DNA of 64,000 nucleotides from Cycas panzhihuaensis (GCA_023213395.1 CM041465.1:84575741-84639740), one strand, 5' to 3'. Positions 21,031-33,702 are shown, counted from the stretch's first letter. The notes: generated by a model not told the origin, from the sequence alone. Numbers and translations: made by a program.

Positions 21031-22500
21031 GGGGCTATGTAGGAAGAGATAAATGCTCTAAAGAAAAATAATTCATGGAACTTGGTAGAACTTCCACATG
21101 GTAGGAAGATTGTTGGCTGCAAGTGGGTTTTCAAAAAGAAAATAGATGTTGATGAAAAGATTGATAAATACAGGGCAAGACTAGTGGCTAAAGGTTTTGC
21201 ATAGAAACTAGGTATTGAATTTCATGAGATCTTTTCACTAGTTGTCAAACTTGTTTCAATTTGAGTGTTGTTAGCATTGGTAGCTTCTCTTGATTTGGAG
21301 TTGGAGCAGTTAAATGTAAAAATAGATTTTCTACATGGAGATTTAGATGAGGAGATCTATATAGATCAACTAGAAGGGTTTATACAAGATGGCAGGAAAA
21401 AACTTATTTACAGGCTCAGGAAATCATTGTATGGCCCAAAGCAATCACCCAGGCAGTGGTACAAGAAGTTTGATGCTTTCATGGAGAGCCAAAATTTTAA
21501 AAGAAGTGAGTATGATCATTGTGTTTACTTTAAATTTATGGATAATGGCCTATTCATTATCTTGGTATTATATGTTGATGACATGCTAGTTGCAAGCAAG
21601 AGCATGGAAGAAATCAATAAGATAAAGGCTCAATTGGCTAGGACTTAGAATTTTAGGCATGGAGATACACAGAGATAGGAAAAATGGTAAGTTATGGTTA
21701 TCACATCAGAAATGTATGGAGAAGGTGCTAACCAGGTTTGGTATGGCAAATGTGAAACCAATGAGTATGCCATTGGCTTCCCACTTCAAGTTTTCTTCGA
21801 ATATAAGTCCTAGTAGTGAAGAAGAAAAGGTTTATATGTCTCGCATACCTTATGCTAGTGCAATAGGAAGTTTGATATATGCCATGGTATGTACAAGACC
21901 TGGTATTTCACATGTAGTTGGTGTAGTTAGTAGGTTTATGGTAAATCCAGGAAAGGAACATTGGGCTACAATGAAATGGGTGCTTCGGTATTTGAGAGGC
22001 ACAAGTGACTACTGCATCACCTTTGGAGGTACAAGTAATAAGGTTTATGGATATATCAATTTAGACTTTGCATGAGATTTAGATAAAAGAAGGTCTACTT
22101 TAGGTTATGTTTTCACTCTTGCAAATGGTCCAGTTAGTTGGATGTCAAAATTACAGAGCACAATTGCACTATCAACTATGGAAGTTGAATATGTTGCTAT
22201 AGCATATACTTATAAAGAAGCAATCTAGTTATAGGGTCTATTGGTTGAGCTTGGAAGGAGATAGGAAAATGTAAAGGTATTTTGTGATACTCAAAGTACC
22301 ATTTACTTAGTTAAGAATCTAGCTTATCATAATAGAATAAAGCATATTGCTCTTAAGTACCATTTTATTAGATAGGTTATGGAAGCAGGTGGAGTGGCAC
22401 TTGAGAAGATTCACTCTAATTAGAATTATGCTGATATATTCATAAAACCAGTACCATTGGAGAAGTTCAAATGGTGTTTGACTTCTCTTGGCTTGTAGAA
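21031..22500 (+). pseudogene. Copia-2 reverse transcriptase and RNase H
   Basis: The RT reads SWNLVELPHGRKIVGCKWVF, then TAG at expected Gln (KGFAQK), then LNVKIDFLHGDLDEEIY (first Asp of the usual DVKTAFL is Asn) and the active site ILVLYVDDMLVA. It changes frame at 21,650. RNase H follows with MVCTRPGISHVVGVVSRFM, RRSTLGYVFTLANGPVSWMS and STMEVEYVA, ending near 22,500 with VPLEKFKWC-type text. RNase H keeps its EVEY motif but has stops. Confidence 0.88.
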
Positions 22501-22555
22501 AAGATGATGAAGGGTCTAGGAAAGGTACCGAGTAAATTGTTGTCAAGGTGGAGAT

Positions 22556-23174
22556 TATTGGATATTGTAACAACAATAGTTTGAGGCTAAAATTTTGGCA
22601 TGTTGCCAATGCGCTTCCAATCTTTCTGGGGTTCCAAGGTGGAGCCCCTTGGTTGGGGTGCGGTGGGGGGCCGGGAAGGGTGGAACCCCTCCCCGCTAAG
22701 AGGGGGTTCAAGGGTGATAGCCCCCGACCCAAAAATTTAGCCATGTAAACCATATTGAAATGTAAAGAGAGTTAGGGTCATTTGATACAAATACCCTAGA
22801 TTCTACAACTGAGATTTATGCCTTAGATGTCCCTCTCATGTAGCCCAATTAAGGGATTTTCTTATTATGTTGTATGTAATGTAATGTATTGTGATGAGGG
22901 TGGCAGTTGGTTGTTGTTCCTGAGAGCACTCTACTACTGAGATGTACTCTTTCTCCATTTTATAGCAATAAAGATTGATATATTTCCTATGTGGATATTT
23001 CCCTAACACATTGCTAGGGTTTTACTACGTATGTTTGGCTTTCATATTTATGTTATTGTATTATCTATGTGTTTAGAACTTGCATGTTAAATTCTAGTTT
23101 TGATTCTTGTAACTCATTACAAAATAGTTCAGATCTTATGGCGATTTAAGGTTTGGGACCTTGTATTCTCAACA
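22556..23174 (+). repeat. Copia-2 3' LTR
   Basis: Begins TATTGGATATTGTAAC and ends TATTCTCAACA; preceded by the purine tract AAGGTGGAGA. Conserved G-rich motif at 22,695-22,709; AATAAA at 22,967-22,972. The TSD copy CTAGA follows. Confidence 0.9.
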
Positions 23175-23179
23175 CTAGA

Positions 23180-23827
23180 CCTAGGTAGAGTAGAATATTA
23201 GGCTAACAAGGCATCTATAAGACCTTTTAAGTGCTAGTGGGAACCCAACAATCAAAGAAAATGTGGTGATTAGGCCCCAACGTGAGACAAGTGGCAAGTG
23301 AGAGGGTGATCAAGCCTAAAATAGGTTGTTAGGGATTACACAATGCCAAAAAGGCAATTAAAAGTGAGTTGTAAGAGCCTGAGAGTACTTGAGAGTGTTG
23401 TGGAGGTGTGATGGAAGGATAAATTATGCCATGGGACATTTGTCTCGAGTCGTCATAGGCTGAAATAATAGTTGCAAGCATAAGAGAGTAGGCAATCGAA
23501 GCATATTAACCACGTAGACAATCAATACCATGCAGAATGAATCTAATGAATATCTAATTACATTCTGAAGTAAATGAAGGGCAAGGTTAAAGATGTACCT
23601 ATACTTACCTAGGAGGTGTCATCCATGTCTATTCCTGGTAGCCGAGAAATAATGGCTACATAAAGATAATATGTCATTTTAATATGATTGACTTTCATAG
23701 TTAAGTGTCCTACTAAAAATATACAATAATATTAGTGGACAAGATTTTGATCAAATGATATTCTAATCATATTCTCTCTCCCTTTAAATGAATCTTATAG
23801 AGCCATTATAGAGTATGTTAATACAAT
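23180..23827. other. Stretch without recognised gene between Copia-2 and element K
   Basis: I see no domain, LTR end or primer site. It is the right flank of the Copia-2 insertion, so the first part should belong to the same host sequence as 17,700-17,893. From about 23,640 it becomes AT-rich. Confidence 0.5.
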
Positions 23828-24655
23828 TTAGATTCTTTTGAATGTGGTTATATAAAGTCTTGTACATGTGCAAACAACTATATGATCTGACAACATTTGG
23901 ATCCTAGCAATAAATCTATCAACACAAATTAAGGTAATGTTGCCTAAGCTTCCTATTAAGGTAGTAGTGTCACCATAATACATCTCTTGTAATAGATGCT
24001 TTCTAGAATCACTTTTAAGTTTCTCAACCTTCATTCTTCTGGAAGTTTTTAATGTAGTCTTTCCTGTCAACATGTCAAGGCTCAAAGTGTTCGGTGGAAT
24101 CAAATCTTTAGATTTCAAATAGTGAACACCTGACCTATTTTTAGAAATAGGTTTATGCAATTCTTCATCCACTTTATGAATGTCAGATAAATCTATGTGA
24201 GAATTGATCTTATTGGAATCAACCTAATTTTCCCTTTTTGTTTTCTTTTTCATCATTTTTTTCTGGTTTTTAGTCTTTCTGGCAGTCTTTTGTACTTCTT
24301 TAGGACTCTTTTTATATACTTCCCATAACAAATTCCAAGCCTCTTTAGTTGAGTCAGTATTTTGAAGTGTATGAAAAAGGAATTAATGAGGAAGGTTTTT
24401 CTTGTCAAAAGATATAAGCATCACATCAATGACTATTATATTCTTCTTTTTAAAGTTTTCCTCTCTTTCTTTATTAATTAATGCAGGACTATCAAGAATA
24501 ATTTTCCAAAGCTTTTTAAACATAAATATAAATTCTATTTTAATTATCCAAATTTGAAAATTGGTTCTGATATATTTGGGTAAGGCTATGTTACTATCAG
24601 TTATCTAGAAAACATTCTTTTTTAGTACAAAAATAATAACATCACTTAACTCCAT
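23828..24655 (-). pseudogene. K Gag-like ORF, copy 1
   Basis: Starts at the minus-strand ATG 24,655 (MELSDVIIF). After a TAG it reads ALPKYIRTNFQIWIIKIEF, like the N-x-x-x-W block of copia Gag, then STKEAWNLLWEVYKKS, a Lys-rich stretch, and an open part of 114 codons (23,828-24,172) with DEELHKPISKNR and MYYGDTTTLIGSLGNIT. The copy at 52,266-52,996 keeps the same frames. Assignment to Gag is by pattern only. Confidence 0.5.
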
Positions 24656-26352
24656 GATATATGAATATACCCACTTCAACCTAAAATAAATCTATCAAAA
24701 TAGTAGAAAAATACCTCAAATTATATATCATCACACCCATATCTGAAGTATAATTGCAACACCTCTAACTATTTTGAAAACAGATGCCTGGATGCTCTAA
24801 GATATAAGGAGAACTATATAGATACCTCTTTATGATGCCATTTCAAGTTAATGAATTCCTTTAACAAGCTAGTTATGGGTCATAATAAAGTTTTATATGA
24901 CCACGACCTTAAAGGTAAAGGGGCTAGTAGACTTTAATCGTCATTCAAATCATATTTAATTTGTATTTATTCTTACAAAAAAAAAACTCTACCTTAACTT
25001 CGATTCATGCCTGCAAACCCTAAAGAACTTTCCAATTTAATTTAATTTAATACAACACCTTTTAAATAAACATCAAATCCTAACTATTTTTATAGTCATG
25101 GTGGTGCCTCTTTCTTCCTTTCACTCACATTTGCATAGGTTGATTTGCCTCCATTTATTTTTGTTTGCCTCCCTTCAAGGATATTTCATTACAGTCAGAA
25201 CCCATAAGCAAGATTCATGAATTTTCTAATATTTAGATCCTTAGTCATCCCATTTATATCCTTCTCTATATGTGAATAAGACCCTTAGTTTGTGGGCTAA
25301 GTGGAGGTAGCAAATGACTAAATAGATGGTGTAAATAGGTGTGAGTAGATATCACATAAAAAAGTAAGAAAAACCCTCAAGCATGTGATCATGGAAGGTG
25401 CAATGAATGAACAGTCCACCTAAGAGTGGAAGAGAGCTAATATTGAAGATGTTGGGAGCTTTAGATATGTTGTATGCCTAGGGAGTAGAGTAAAAAAATA
25501 CACATAAAAGGGTGTTAACTCTATGGCCAAATCATCTTCATTTATAGATGTCAGTTTCTCATGGGACATCTTCGTAGCCTAGGCATTTCATATAATGTAG
25601 GAGGATGACTCTAGATTTCCATGAATAGGGTCCCATTTCTCCATAACAAGCCTGTGTAAGGAATGTACAACAACCCCTTTTAAGACTGGGGTTTTAACAA
25701 ATTTATAGAACCACTTTTGCAACAACAGATTAACTCAACTTTTGTGTCTCTATGCTTTGTCTTTACTACCATTGTGGGCTTCATTTATTCTGTATCATGG
25801 AGATCATTTGAGCCTTTTATACTCTCTTTAACAGTCTTTTTCTATCATGCATAAAATAGGTGTTACTTAAGTCTATCTTTATTAAAACCAATGAATAGGC
25901 AAGACTAGACACTATATTTATTGGAAAAACAAATAGAGCTAGCATAGAAGATGGTGCTAGTAAGAGGTAAGATAGGAGCCACAATAGTATGCATAAATAG
26001 TTGACTGCATAGACAAAGTTTTACAAACGATCATCATTCATCATAATCATAATATAATAAGGGCATTAAACATGTTCTTCGATAGTTACATGCAAATGAC
26101 TATTGGGTGACTCCTTCATCAATAATAGGCTTGATTGGTGGTAGTTTTTATACCCTTTTTCCATAGCTACTATCTATGTAGGTTTCTACAGCTTCTTTTT
26201 TTGTCAAGAGTTGGCTCTTTCAACTAGGCAATACATGCAAGATAGGACCATCTCCTTTATTATGCAGGACTGAGCATTTCATATATGTCTTATACATGGA
26301 GTCTTCCACGACTAAGTTCAAATTCTCTTATGGTTATTTGATCTATTACTTT

Positions 26353-27254
26353 TGATCTCAAAATAGAGCTTAATTGGTGAAGAAGTCAATTATCAACCTT
26401 TCTCCTTAAGATCCTGGGAGTTAGTGTAGAAATCTCAATAATATCAAAATAAGAATGAGCCCACCAAAGGAAATTCTATACCAAATCACTTATACTTGTC
26501 ATTGCTCCAAAAGTATGAAGAGTAATACTTTTATTAAACTATAAAAATCTCCATTTAATGGTGGAGAAAACAACTAGCAAAAGAATGGTCAAATTACAAG
26601 GAATAAATGATACAATTATACCATAAGGGGACTCCAACCCTCCAAAATACTTCTCCAAGGATGCTTCCCAAGTCAAGTGCCTTTCACCTTTAAGAACCTA
26701 GTCTCTAACTTGTAATAGGGCTCAATTTATAGAAATAAACCCAAATTGCATGTTTAACAAGTGGCAATCATGCAAGTATAACCACTAACCACCAGAATGC
26801 ATGTTGTTTAAGTGGCCTTCATGTAATTCTTAAAAGTTTTAGCTTGTAACTAGGCTTAACGAACTCTAATTTGGCTCAAATTTGGTACACATATAGGAAC
26901 ATAAGTCATCTTCGCTTACTCAAAATTTTAGCTCATTTAGATGTCATTGGCCTATATTTTTATTCATTTAATGATCATATGTATTTGTTATTTTTCTACT
27001 AGATGTGGGATTAATGTTATGAAAAACAAGGCTTGAACTCTAATCAAATGATATTTTCTAAATACCACATTTTGTACACATGTAGTAGGATTGTCTTATT
27101 ACTTTCCACAAAATCTCATATAAGTTTGATACCATTTAGCCATATCTCTTTCAGTTATGCCAATGCCTAGTATTTTCTGCATCCTCTACACATATGGTAG
27201 ATCATTCTAGCATTTTCTACCTCCTGTAAACATATGGTAGATCCTCCTAGATCA
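26353..27254 (-). repeat. Gypsy-2 3' LTR, 902 bp
   Basis: Begins TGATCTCAAAATAGAGC and ends TCCTCCTAGATCA; almost the same as 31,866-32,768. Confidence 0.92.
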
Positions 27255-27299
27255 TGGTTCCCCTTCCTTAGAAAATAGCCAACTCCTATTTGGCTTAGA

Positions 27300-28430
27300 A
27301 TTAGAGATGGGGGAAGTGTTTTTCTCCTTGTTTCCTACTAAACCACTTGGCCTTATTAGGTAATTATCCTGTTACTCCAATCCTGAAATATTCATGTGTC
27401 TTATGTCTTATTTTGGTGGATTTTCTCTCTAAGATATAATCTTCCTTAAGAGGCTCCTCACTTTCCAAATACAAGTCATCAACTGAAGGTAAAGTGAACT
27501 AGTCATGTTCCTCATCTAGCATGGAGGGCTCAAAGAGTTTTAAGTATTTAGCATTTACTACTAAATATATTTGCGTATAAGGTGGAAGATCAAGTTGGAA
27601 AGTATTGCCACCTACTTTTCTCAAAATTTTGAATGGTCTATACCTTATAAGTTTGAGTTTCTTGCCTTCTCCTTTTAACCTCTCCTTACTCAAGTATAAC
27701 CATACTAAATCTCCTTTTTGAAAAGTACACTCTTACCTATACTTGTCATGTCTTTCCTTGTACTTTTTTTGAGTCCTTAGAAGTTGATTATGTACTTCTT
27801 TGTGGACTCTCTGGATCTTCTCCAAGTATCTTAAAGCCTTGTCATGCTCCTCCTTCTCTTTGACAGATCCTTCCTTAGCTTGCATGGAAAACTCTAAGTC
27901 AAATGGACTTTGAGACAATTATCCCAAACAAACTTCAAAAGGTGCTTTAGAGTATGATGCATGCATTGCTCTATTAAATGCAAATTGTAGAAATTCCAAT
28001 GATTCATTCCAAGTCTTTGGATGCTTGGAATTGTATCCCCTCAATAAATGTACTAAAGTTCTGTTCACTACTTCAGTTTATCCATCTGTTTGAGGATGGA
28101 AACTTGTACTCCTCTTCAATTTGGTATCCATCATCTCCCATAGTGACTTCCAAAATGATGAAAGGAATCGAGTGTCTCGATCTGAAATGATGGAAGAAGG
28201 CAAGTGAAAATTCTTCCATATATGCTCAAAGAATAACTTAGCTACTCATGTTTCTTTGATTGTCTTCTTACAAGGTATTAGACATATCATTTTATTAAAC
28301 CTATCTACAATAACAAAGAGATAATCATGTCCCTTCCTAGTCATGGGAAGTCCCCCTAAGAAATCAATGGATAGGAAGTGGTGTATACAATCCTAATTTT
28401 CTAGAAGAAGGCTTAGAAGTATTACACATT
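27300..28430 (-). pseudogene. Gypsy-2 integrase with chromodomain-like tail
   Basis: Gypsy integrase. From about 28,370 leftwards: [16 protein letters not shown], then SIISDRDTRFLSSFWKSLW, and FHPQTDG followed by TEVVNRTLVHLLRGY; the three acidic residues are readable, with a stop at the Gln after TDG. At 27,733-27,918 comes SPFDLEFSMQ and QLLRTQKKYKERHDKYR; at 27,499-27,693 KLKLIRYRPFKILRKVGGN and LPPYTQIYLVVNAKYLKLF, the GPFK-like domain. The last part (27,300-27,480) has LKEDYILERKSTKIRHKT, which resembles the start of a chromodomain; the rest is degraded. Confidence 0.8.
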
Positions 28431-28899
28431 ACACATCCTTTTACATATTTTTTTACATCATTTTAAATTTTTGGCCATACAACATATCTTCTTAAGTTTT
28501 CTAAAGTCTTCTCTATACTAAAGTGACCAGCTACTTTAGAAGTATGGGCTTCTATAAGCCACTTGATCTTGTCTCCTTTTGATAGAACATATAGTTGCTC
28601 CCCTTTGAAAAGTAGACCATCCTTCCAAGCAAGCTAGGAATGTCTTCCTTTCACTAGGTTCTCTAATTCTTCCTTCAAAGCTTCATCTTCATGGTACAAG
28701 TCTTTGTACTCTTCATGATGCATTGGCTCCACCTAGAAACTCATAAGAGAACTACAAACAAAACTAGAAGAAGCAGTTGAATAAGGTGGTCTAGATAACA
28801 TATCAGTAATTTTATTAGTAGATCCCTTTTTGTACTTAATTACAATATTGAATTATTGTAAATAACTCATCTACTTCACGTGTCTTGCATGCTATAATT

Positions 28900-30247
28900 T
28901 ACTTTAGGTTTATAAAATTTAAAGAGGCTTATGATCGGTATGAACTACAACCTATTTTCCAAGTAAGTAGGACCTCCAATGCTTGCATGCTTGATGTAGT
29001 GTGAATATTTCTCGATCATATGTTGGGTAGTTTTTCACTTGAGGGGTGAAGACTTCCAAATAGTAAGCAATAGACTTCCCATCTTGAATAAGGACAGCTC
29101 CCATCACATTTCCACTTGCATCATCTTCTACTTTAAAAGGCCTTTACAAATTTGGCATTGCCAAAACTAGTGCTTCATAAATTTTCTTCTTTAAAAGAAG
29201 AAAAGATTCTTTCTCCTTAGAACCCTAAGTAAACTTTTTACTAGCTTTTGTCAATCCATGTAGAGGTGTTGCAACCTGTGAGAAATAAAGAATGAACTTT
29301 CTCAAGTATTGACAAGCTCCTAAAATACTTCTCACCTCTGTTATGTTTGTTGGCCTAGGCCATTTGAGGATGGCTTGAGTCTTGAGTGGATCGATGCTCA
29401 ACTTTCCTCCTCCAACCACAAAGCCTAAGAAGACCAAGTTCTCCTTGCCAAATTCACACTTCTTCACATTAAGCTTCAAATGATGCTTAGCCATAGTCTT
29501 TAAAACTTCTTCTATATGCTACAAATGTTCCTCCCATATGTTGCTAAAAATTAGAATGTCATCAAGATAAACAACAACAAAATTATCCAAGTAAGGCCTT
29601 AACATTTCATTCATTAGCCTCATGAATGTTGCAGGAGCATTACACAATCCAAAAGGCATAACCATCCATTCAAAGAGTCCTTTCTTTGTTTTGAAGGTCG
29701 TCTTCCATGTGTCCTTCTCCTTGACCTTAACTTGGTGATAACCACTTTTCAAATCCAACTTAGTAAAATAACAAGTATGCTAAATTTGATCAAGCAAATC
29801 ATCTATACGAGGCAAAGGGTAGCAATTTTTAATTATAATTTTATTCAAAGCATGAAAGTCTATACATATTCTCCATCATCCATCCTTCTTAGGCACCAAG
29901 ACAATTGGTGACCGACAAGGTGAACATGAAGGTCTTATGACCCCTTGATCAAGCAACTCCTCAACTTGCCTCTTTATCTCATTATTCTCTATAATGGAGT
30001 GCCTATACAAAGCAACATTAGGCAATGGTGCATCTCCTATAAGAGTGATTTCATGCTCTATCTTTCTCTTTGGTGGTAGCCCATCAACATGTTGAAATAG
30101 AATATCATACCTTGTCTTTAACTCCTCAATTTGTTGCATTTGTTTAGGTGATTTAAGAAGAGTGTGAGTAGAAGGACCTTCTTCATCTCCTAGCTCTTCT
30201 TTTCTCCTTACCATAAAGATGATGAATTTACCACATGCATTGATCAT
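28900..30247 (-). pseudogene. Gypsy-2 reverse transcriptase and RNase H
   Basis: The RT begins in the open frame 29,876-30,247 with EITLIGDAPLPNVALYRHS and CRSPIVLVPKKDG. The frame 29,519-29,758 has [37 protein letters not shown] and the active site [10 protein letters not shown] (YLDD codons at 29,558-29,569). The frame 29,225-29,494 has LKLNVKKCEFGKENLVFLGF and ILKWPRPTNITEVRSILG. RNase H is broken by stops (about 29,150-28,900). All RT aspartates visible here are intact. Confidence 0.88.
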
Positions 30248-30256
30248 CCTTTTTGC

Positions 30257-30826
30257 TTAAGTGGCTAAAATTAATGTTATCTTATCCAAGTGCTTCTTTG
30301 TGGACTTTATGATGAAGCCCTTATTATCCTTTATCAATCGATATTTTCTCTCCCTTCGATAGAAGAGTGCATCTCGATCCCACAAGTAGGGACTCCCAAA
30401 CACAACATGGCATACATCTAATGGTACCACATCACATATCACTTCATCAACAAAAACATTAGTGATGGAAATTTTAAGTGTATATTGCTTTGATATTTAC
30501 ATTTCCATATCTTTATGGATCCAACCAAGAGGATATAGGTGAGGGTGCAGAGTAGTTACCAACCCAAGGCTCTTTACCAAACTTTCTGAGATCAAATTCT
30601 TTTGGCTCCCCAGATCTATAATGGCACCAATAATATTATTTCCTACTTGAAGCTTCAAGTGAAATAGTTCCTCCCTTGTGGCATCATCTCCATAATTTGT
30701 AAGTAGAGTAACCTTCTCTTCTTCTCCTTCACTTTGAATCTCCAGCTTAGAAAGTAGTGCTTTCCCTTTTTCCTTCTTTCTTAATTCCATATTCTTAATA
30801 TGCTTTGGCTTTAGCTCTGGATACAA
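30257..30826 (-). pseudogene. Gypsy-2 protease region
   Basis: The frame at 30,497-30,826 has IIGAIIDLGSQKNLISESLV, the retropepsin motif with DLGS in place of DSGS. The downstream frame at 30,257-30,442 has VVPLDVCHVVFGSPYLWDRD, the ILG-R-PW-like C-terminal region of gypsy protease. A stop and frame change separate the two parts. Confidence 0.75.
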
Positions 30827-31822
30827 CTTCTAACACTTTACTACAATATGACCACTAATATCACAATGCTCACAATAGTTAGAACTTTTAACAAAATTAG
30901 TTCTTTTCTTCTTTCCTTCTTGCCTTTTAGATGAGTGCAATTTAGGATTCTTTTCATACTTATTAGAAGTAAAAGTAGAATCTTTAGACATGAATGTAGG
31001 TTTCTTGCTTTTACTTTCTATTGCCATAGTCATTTTACTTGCTTCTCTAATGGATTGAACCTTAAAAATCCTTAGTTCCTTCCTTATGTATTCATGTAAT
31101 CTGCTAATGAATTTCATAAGAGTGTTATGTTCATCCATATTAATACCAAGTAGCATGCCATGCTTAAAAAATAAAGAAGTATAGTCTTGGACACATACAC
31201 CTCTCCCTTGGCATAAATATTGCCAAGTGACCCATTGTTTTTCCTCATGACCTATGGGGTAGTATTACTTCTTTATTATTTTCTTAAAATCCATCCATGA
31301 AAAAGAAGATACATCATGAGTCTTCAAGTATGCATTCGACCATGTCAATGCATGTTTACACAACTTGAGCCTAGCAAATGAAAGTTTTTGAGCATTACTA
31401 TAAGCATAAATTATGAAGTAGGTTTCAAGTTGATCCAACTAATGGTCCAACTTTTCAGCATTTACCTCTCCATCATAAGTTGGAATATCCAACTTTGCCT
31501 CCACCTTGAAGGGTTGATGAGATGAAGTACCCTTGCTTTCTTCAAATGAGTGCTTTAAGGTCTCCTCCTCTTCCTCTTCATGGTTGTGGTCATATGTGGA
31601 TCCTCCTTCAACTTCCTTCTCTTTGCCTTTGCCCTTGACTAGAGGTAGAATTTGGGTCATCATTTGCATCAAAACTTCTATGTTCTTCTCAAGCTTCTCA
31701 AATCTAATTTCTCCATCTTCGTTTTCAACCATGGTGCTTGGATTCTTTCTTTGTCTTCTTGGTGATTGCAACACAAGAAAAGATTCACCTTTCTCTTTGT
31801 ATCCTTTCCTTATTTGTACCAT
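30827..31822 (-). pseudogene. Gypsy-2 Gag
   Basis: The N-part (31,439-31,822, start MVQIRKGYKEKGES) is charged and ends FKVEAKLDIPTYDGEVNAEKL, the PTYDG-type start of Retrotrans_gag. The middle (31,157-31,438) is broken. The C-part (30,830-31,156) has LHEYIRKELRIFKVQSIREA and a CCHC zinc knuckle CEHCDISGHIVVKC. The ATG at 31,822 lies 25 bp from the primer site, so the leader is short. Confidence 0.8.
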
Positions 31823-31865
31823 TTAAGTCCTAACAACAAAGATCACATGTGTTGATACCAAAATA

Positions 31866-32768
31866 TTATCCCAAAATAGAGCTTAATTGGTGAAGAAGTC
31901 AATTATCAACCTTTCTCCTTGAGATCCTGGGAGTTAGTGTAGAAATCCCAATAACATCAAAACAAGAATAAGTCCACCAAAGGAAATTCTACACCAAATC
32001 ATTTATACTTGTCATTGCTCCAAAAGTATGAAGAGTAATACTTTTATTAAACTATAAAAATCTCCATTTAATGGTGGAGAAAACAACTAGCAAAAGAATG
32101 GTCAAATTATAAGGAATAAATGATACAATTATACCATAAGGGGGACTCCAACCCTCCAAAATGCTTCTCCAAGAATGTTTCCCAAGTCAAGTGCCTTCAC
32201 CTTCAAGAACCCAGTCTCTAACTCATAATAGGGCTTAATTTATAGAAAGAAACCTAAATTACATGTTTAACAAGTGGCAATCATGCAAGTATAACCACTA
32301 ACCACCAGAATGCATGTTGTTCAAGTGGCCTTCATGTAATTCTTAAAAGTTTTAGCTTGTAACTAGGCTTAAAGAACTCTAATTTCACTCAAATTTGGTA
32401 AACATATAGGAACATAGGGCACCTTTGCTTCCTCAAAATTTTAGCTCATTTAGATGTCATTGGCTTATATTTTTATTCATTTAATTATCATATGTATTTG
32501 TTATTTTTCTGCTGGATGTGGGATTAATGTTATGAAAAATAAAGCTTGAACTCTAATCAAATGATATTTTCTAAATCCCACATTTTGTACACATGTAGTG
32601 GGATGTGTCTTATTACTTTCCACAAAATTTCATATAAGTTTGATACCATTTGGCCATATCTCTTTCAGTTATTCCAATGCCTAGCATTTTCTGCATCCTA
32701 TAGACATATGGTAGATCATTCTAGTATTTTCTGCCTCCTGTAAACATATGGTAGATCCTCCTGGATCA
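31866..32768 (-). repeat. Gypsy-2 5' LTR, 903 bp
   Basis: Begins TTATCCCAAAATAGAGC (TG changed to TT) and ends TCCTCCTGGATCA. To its left TGTTGATACCA (ending at 31,860) gives a minus-strand primer site TGGTATCAACA. Confidence 0.9.
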
Positions 32769-33311
32769 ACTTCTCAACTATTTTCATTATTACTAGGGTT
32801 TTTTCATAAATTGTATATATTCTTTTATATAGATATAACCATCACCACAACTTTTACTTTTTTGTGAGTGATTTATAGTTCTATCATAACAAGCTTCATA
32901 GATTTATTAATCACAACATTATGTAAGCTATTCTTCTTTCTTTATTGGCAATTAATTCTCATGTGATAGACAAAAAATTGACTCCAAGTTTACCATACTA
33001 ATTCTTAGTTATTTGAAACATAAATCCTTATAGTTACAAAATCAATATTCTAACCAAATTCTCTTACCATCACTGATTTCAAACTTTATTTAAATCATAT
33101 CAACTGATTTCTTCACATGCTAAACCTGACACAAGGCTTCCTTCACATAACAAGATAGAGCAAGAGTATTACCTATTAAAATGATTTAGGATACATTCTC
33201 AATTCAAATCTTCAATCTGGAAATTAGTTTAATAGAGCCACCTCTTCTCTTGTTAAAAACTTGGTGAACATATACAACAATAACTTTAACATACAACCTA
33301 CTCCAATACCA

Positions 33312-33702
33312 TGTTAAACTTTCAACATGGAAGCCATTCAACATTAAGCATAATCAATAAGGTCAATGAACAAAGTATACATGGTATTAACTCAACTTAA
33401 GAGTGATTATATCAAAATACTATTACACCATAGACTTAACATGAGTCTCCATGATGACTTAATCTATACATTACCTCAACCACTTGTTTACACATCATAG
33501 GTGGGAATATAATAGTGAGGTGGGATGCATGTGGGACAAAGACTGCTAAGCTACCTAATGATACTTCACCTTCTAACTAACCAATGACCTTCTAACTTCA
33601 CATATAACTATACTATAATATATGACCCTTAGACCCTAATATAATACTTAGGACTATAACTTTATTGACCCTAAGATACACATTATATTAAACATTTACA
33701 CA
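33312..33702 (-). repeat. K 5' LTR, about 391 bp
   Basis: Plus strand begins TGTTAAACTTTC and ends near CATTTACACA. To its left CTCCAATACCA gives the minus-strand primer site TGGTATTGGAG, a degraded TGGTATCAGAG. To its right the H reverse transcriptase frame (DELLLEYN) starts at once. Confidence 0.6.

Larger units (their letters stand above)
17899..23174 (+). mobile_element. Copia-2: complete but decayed Ty1/copia element with TSD
   Basis: Plus-strand element with LTRs of 633 and 619 bp, primer site, gag, PR, IN, RT and RNase H in copia order, flanked by the perfect 5-bp target duplication CTAGA (17,894-17,898 and 23,175-23,179). Gag with KLAGTKFKVDKFNSKNNFEL and the integrase text are like the Tork lineage. 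The LTRs are about 85% alike by eye, so the insertion is old. Copia-3 is the same family. Stops and at least two frameshifts break every coding block; many stops are TAG at expected Gln or Trp. Confidence 0.92.
26353..32768 (-). mobile_element. Gypsy-2: complete but decayed chromovirus-like Ty3/gypsy element
   Basis: Minus strand, LTRs of 902 and 903 bp, ends TGATC...GATCA. Flanks ACTTT (26,348-26,352) and ACTTC (32,769-32,773) are a target duplication with one change. Right to left: gag, PR, RT, RNase H, IN and a chromodomain-like tail. A polypurine tract (minus strand AAGGAAGGGGAACCA) abuts the left LTR. The unit 2 copy of its insertion site (54,702) is empty, so it inserted in unit 1 after the duplication or was never copied. 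LTRs are close to identical by eye, so this is one of the younger insertions. Confidence 0.92.
23828..33702 (-). mobile_element. K: LTR retrotransposon, 5' part with long leader
   Basis: Minus strand. 5' LTR at 33,312-33,702, primer-site remnant at 33,301-33,311, leader of about 2.2 kb (after removal of Gypsy-2), gag from 24,655 leftwards. No protease, integrase or RT was seen left of 23,828, so the element is truncated. Its LTR interrupts H inside the RT N-part. It is probably a copia element by the Gag pattern. Confidence 0.6.

Noticed and set aside
31533-31826. Plus-strand Ser/Leu-rich open frame
   Set aside because: Antisense to Gypsy-2 Gag, whose Glu/Lys-rich N-part gives a Ser/Leu/Phe-rich reverse frame.
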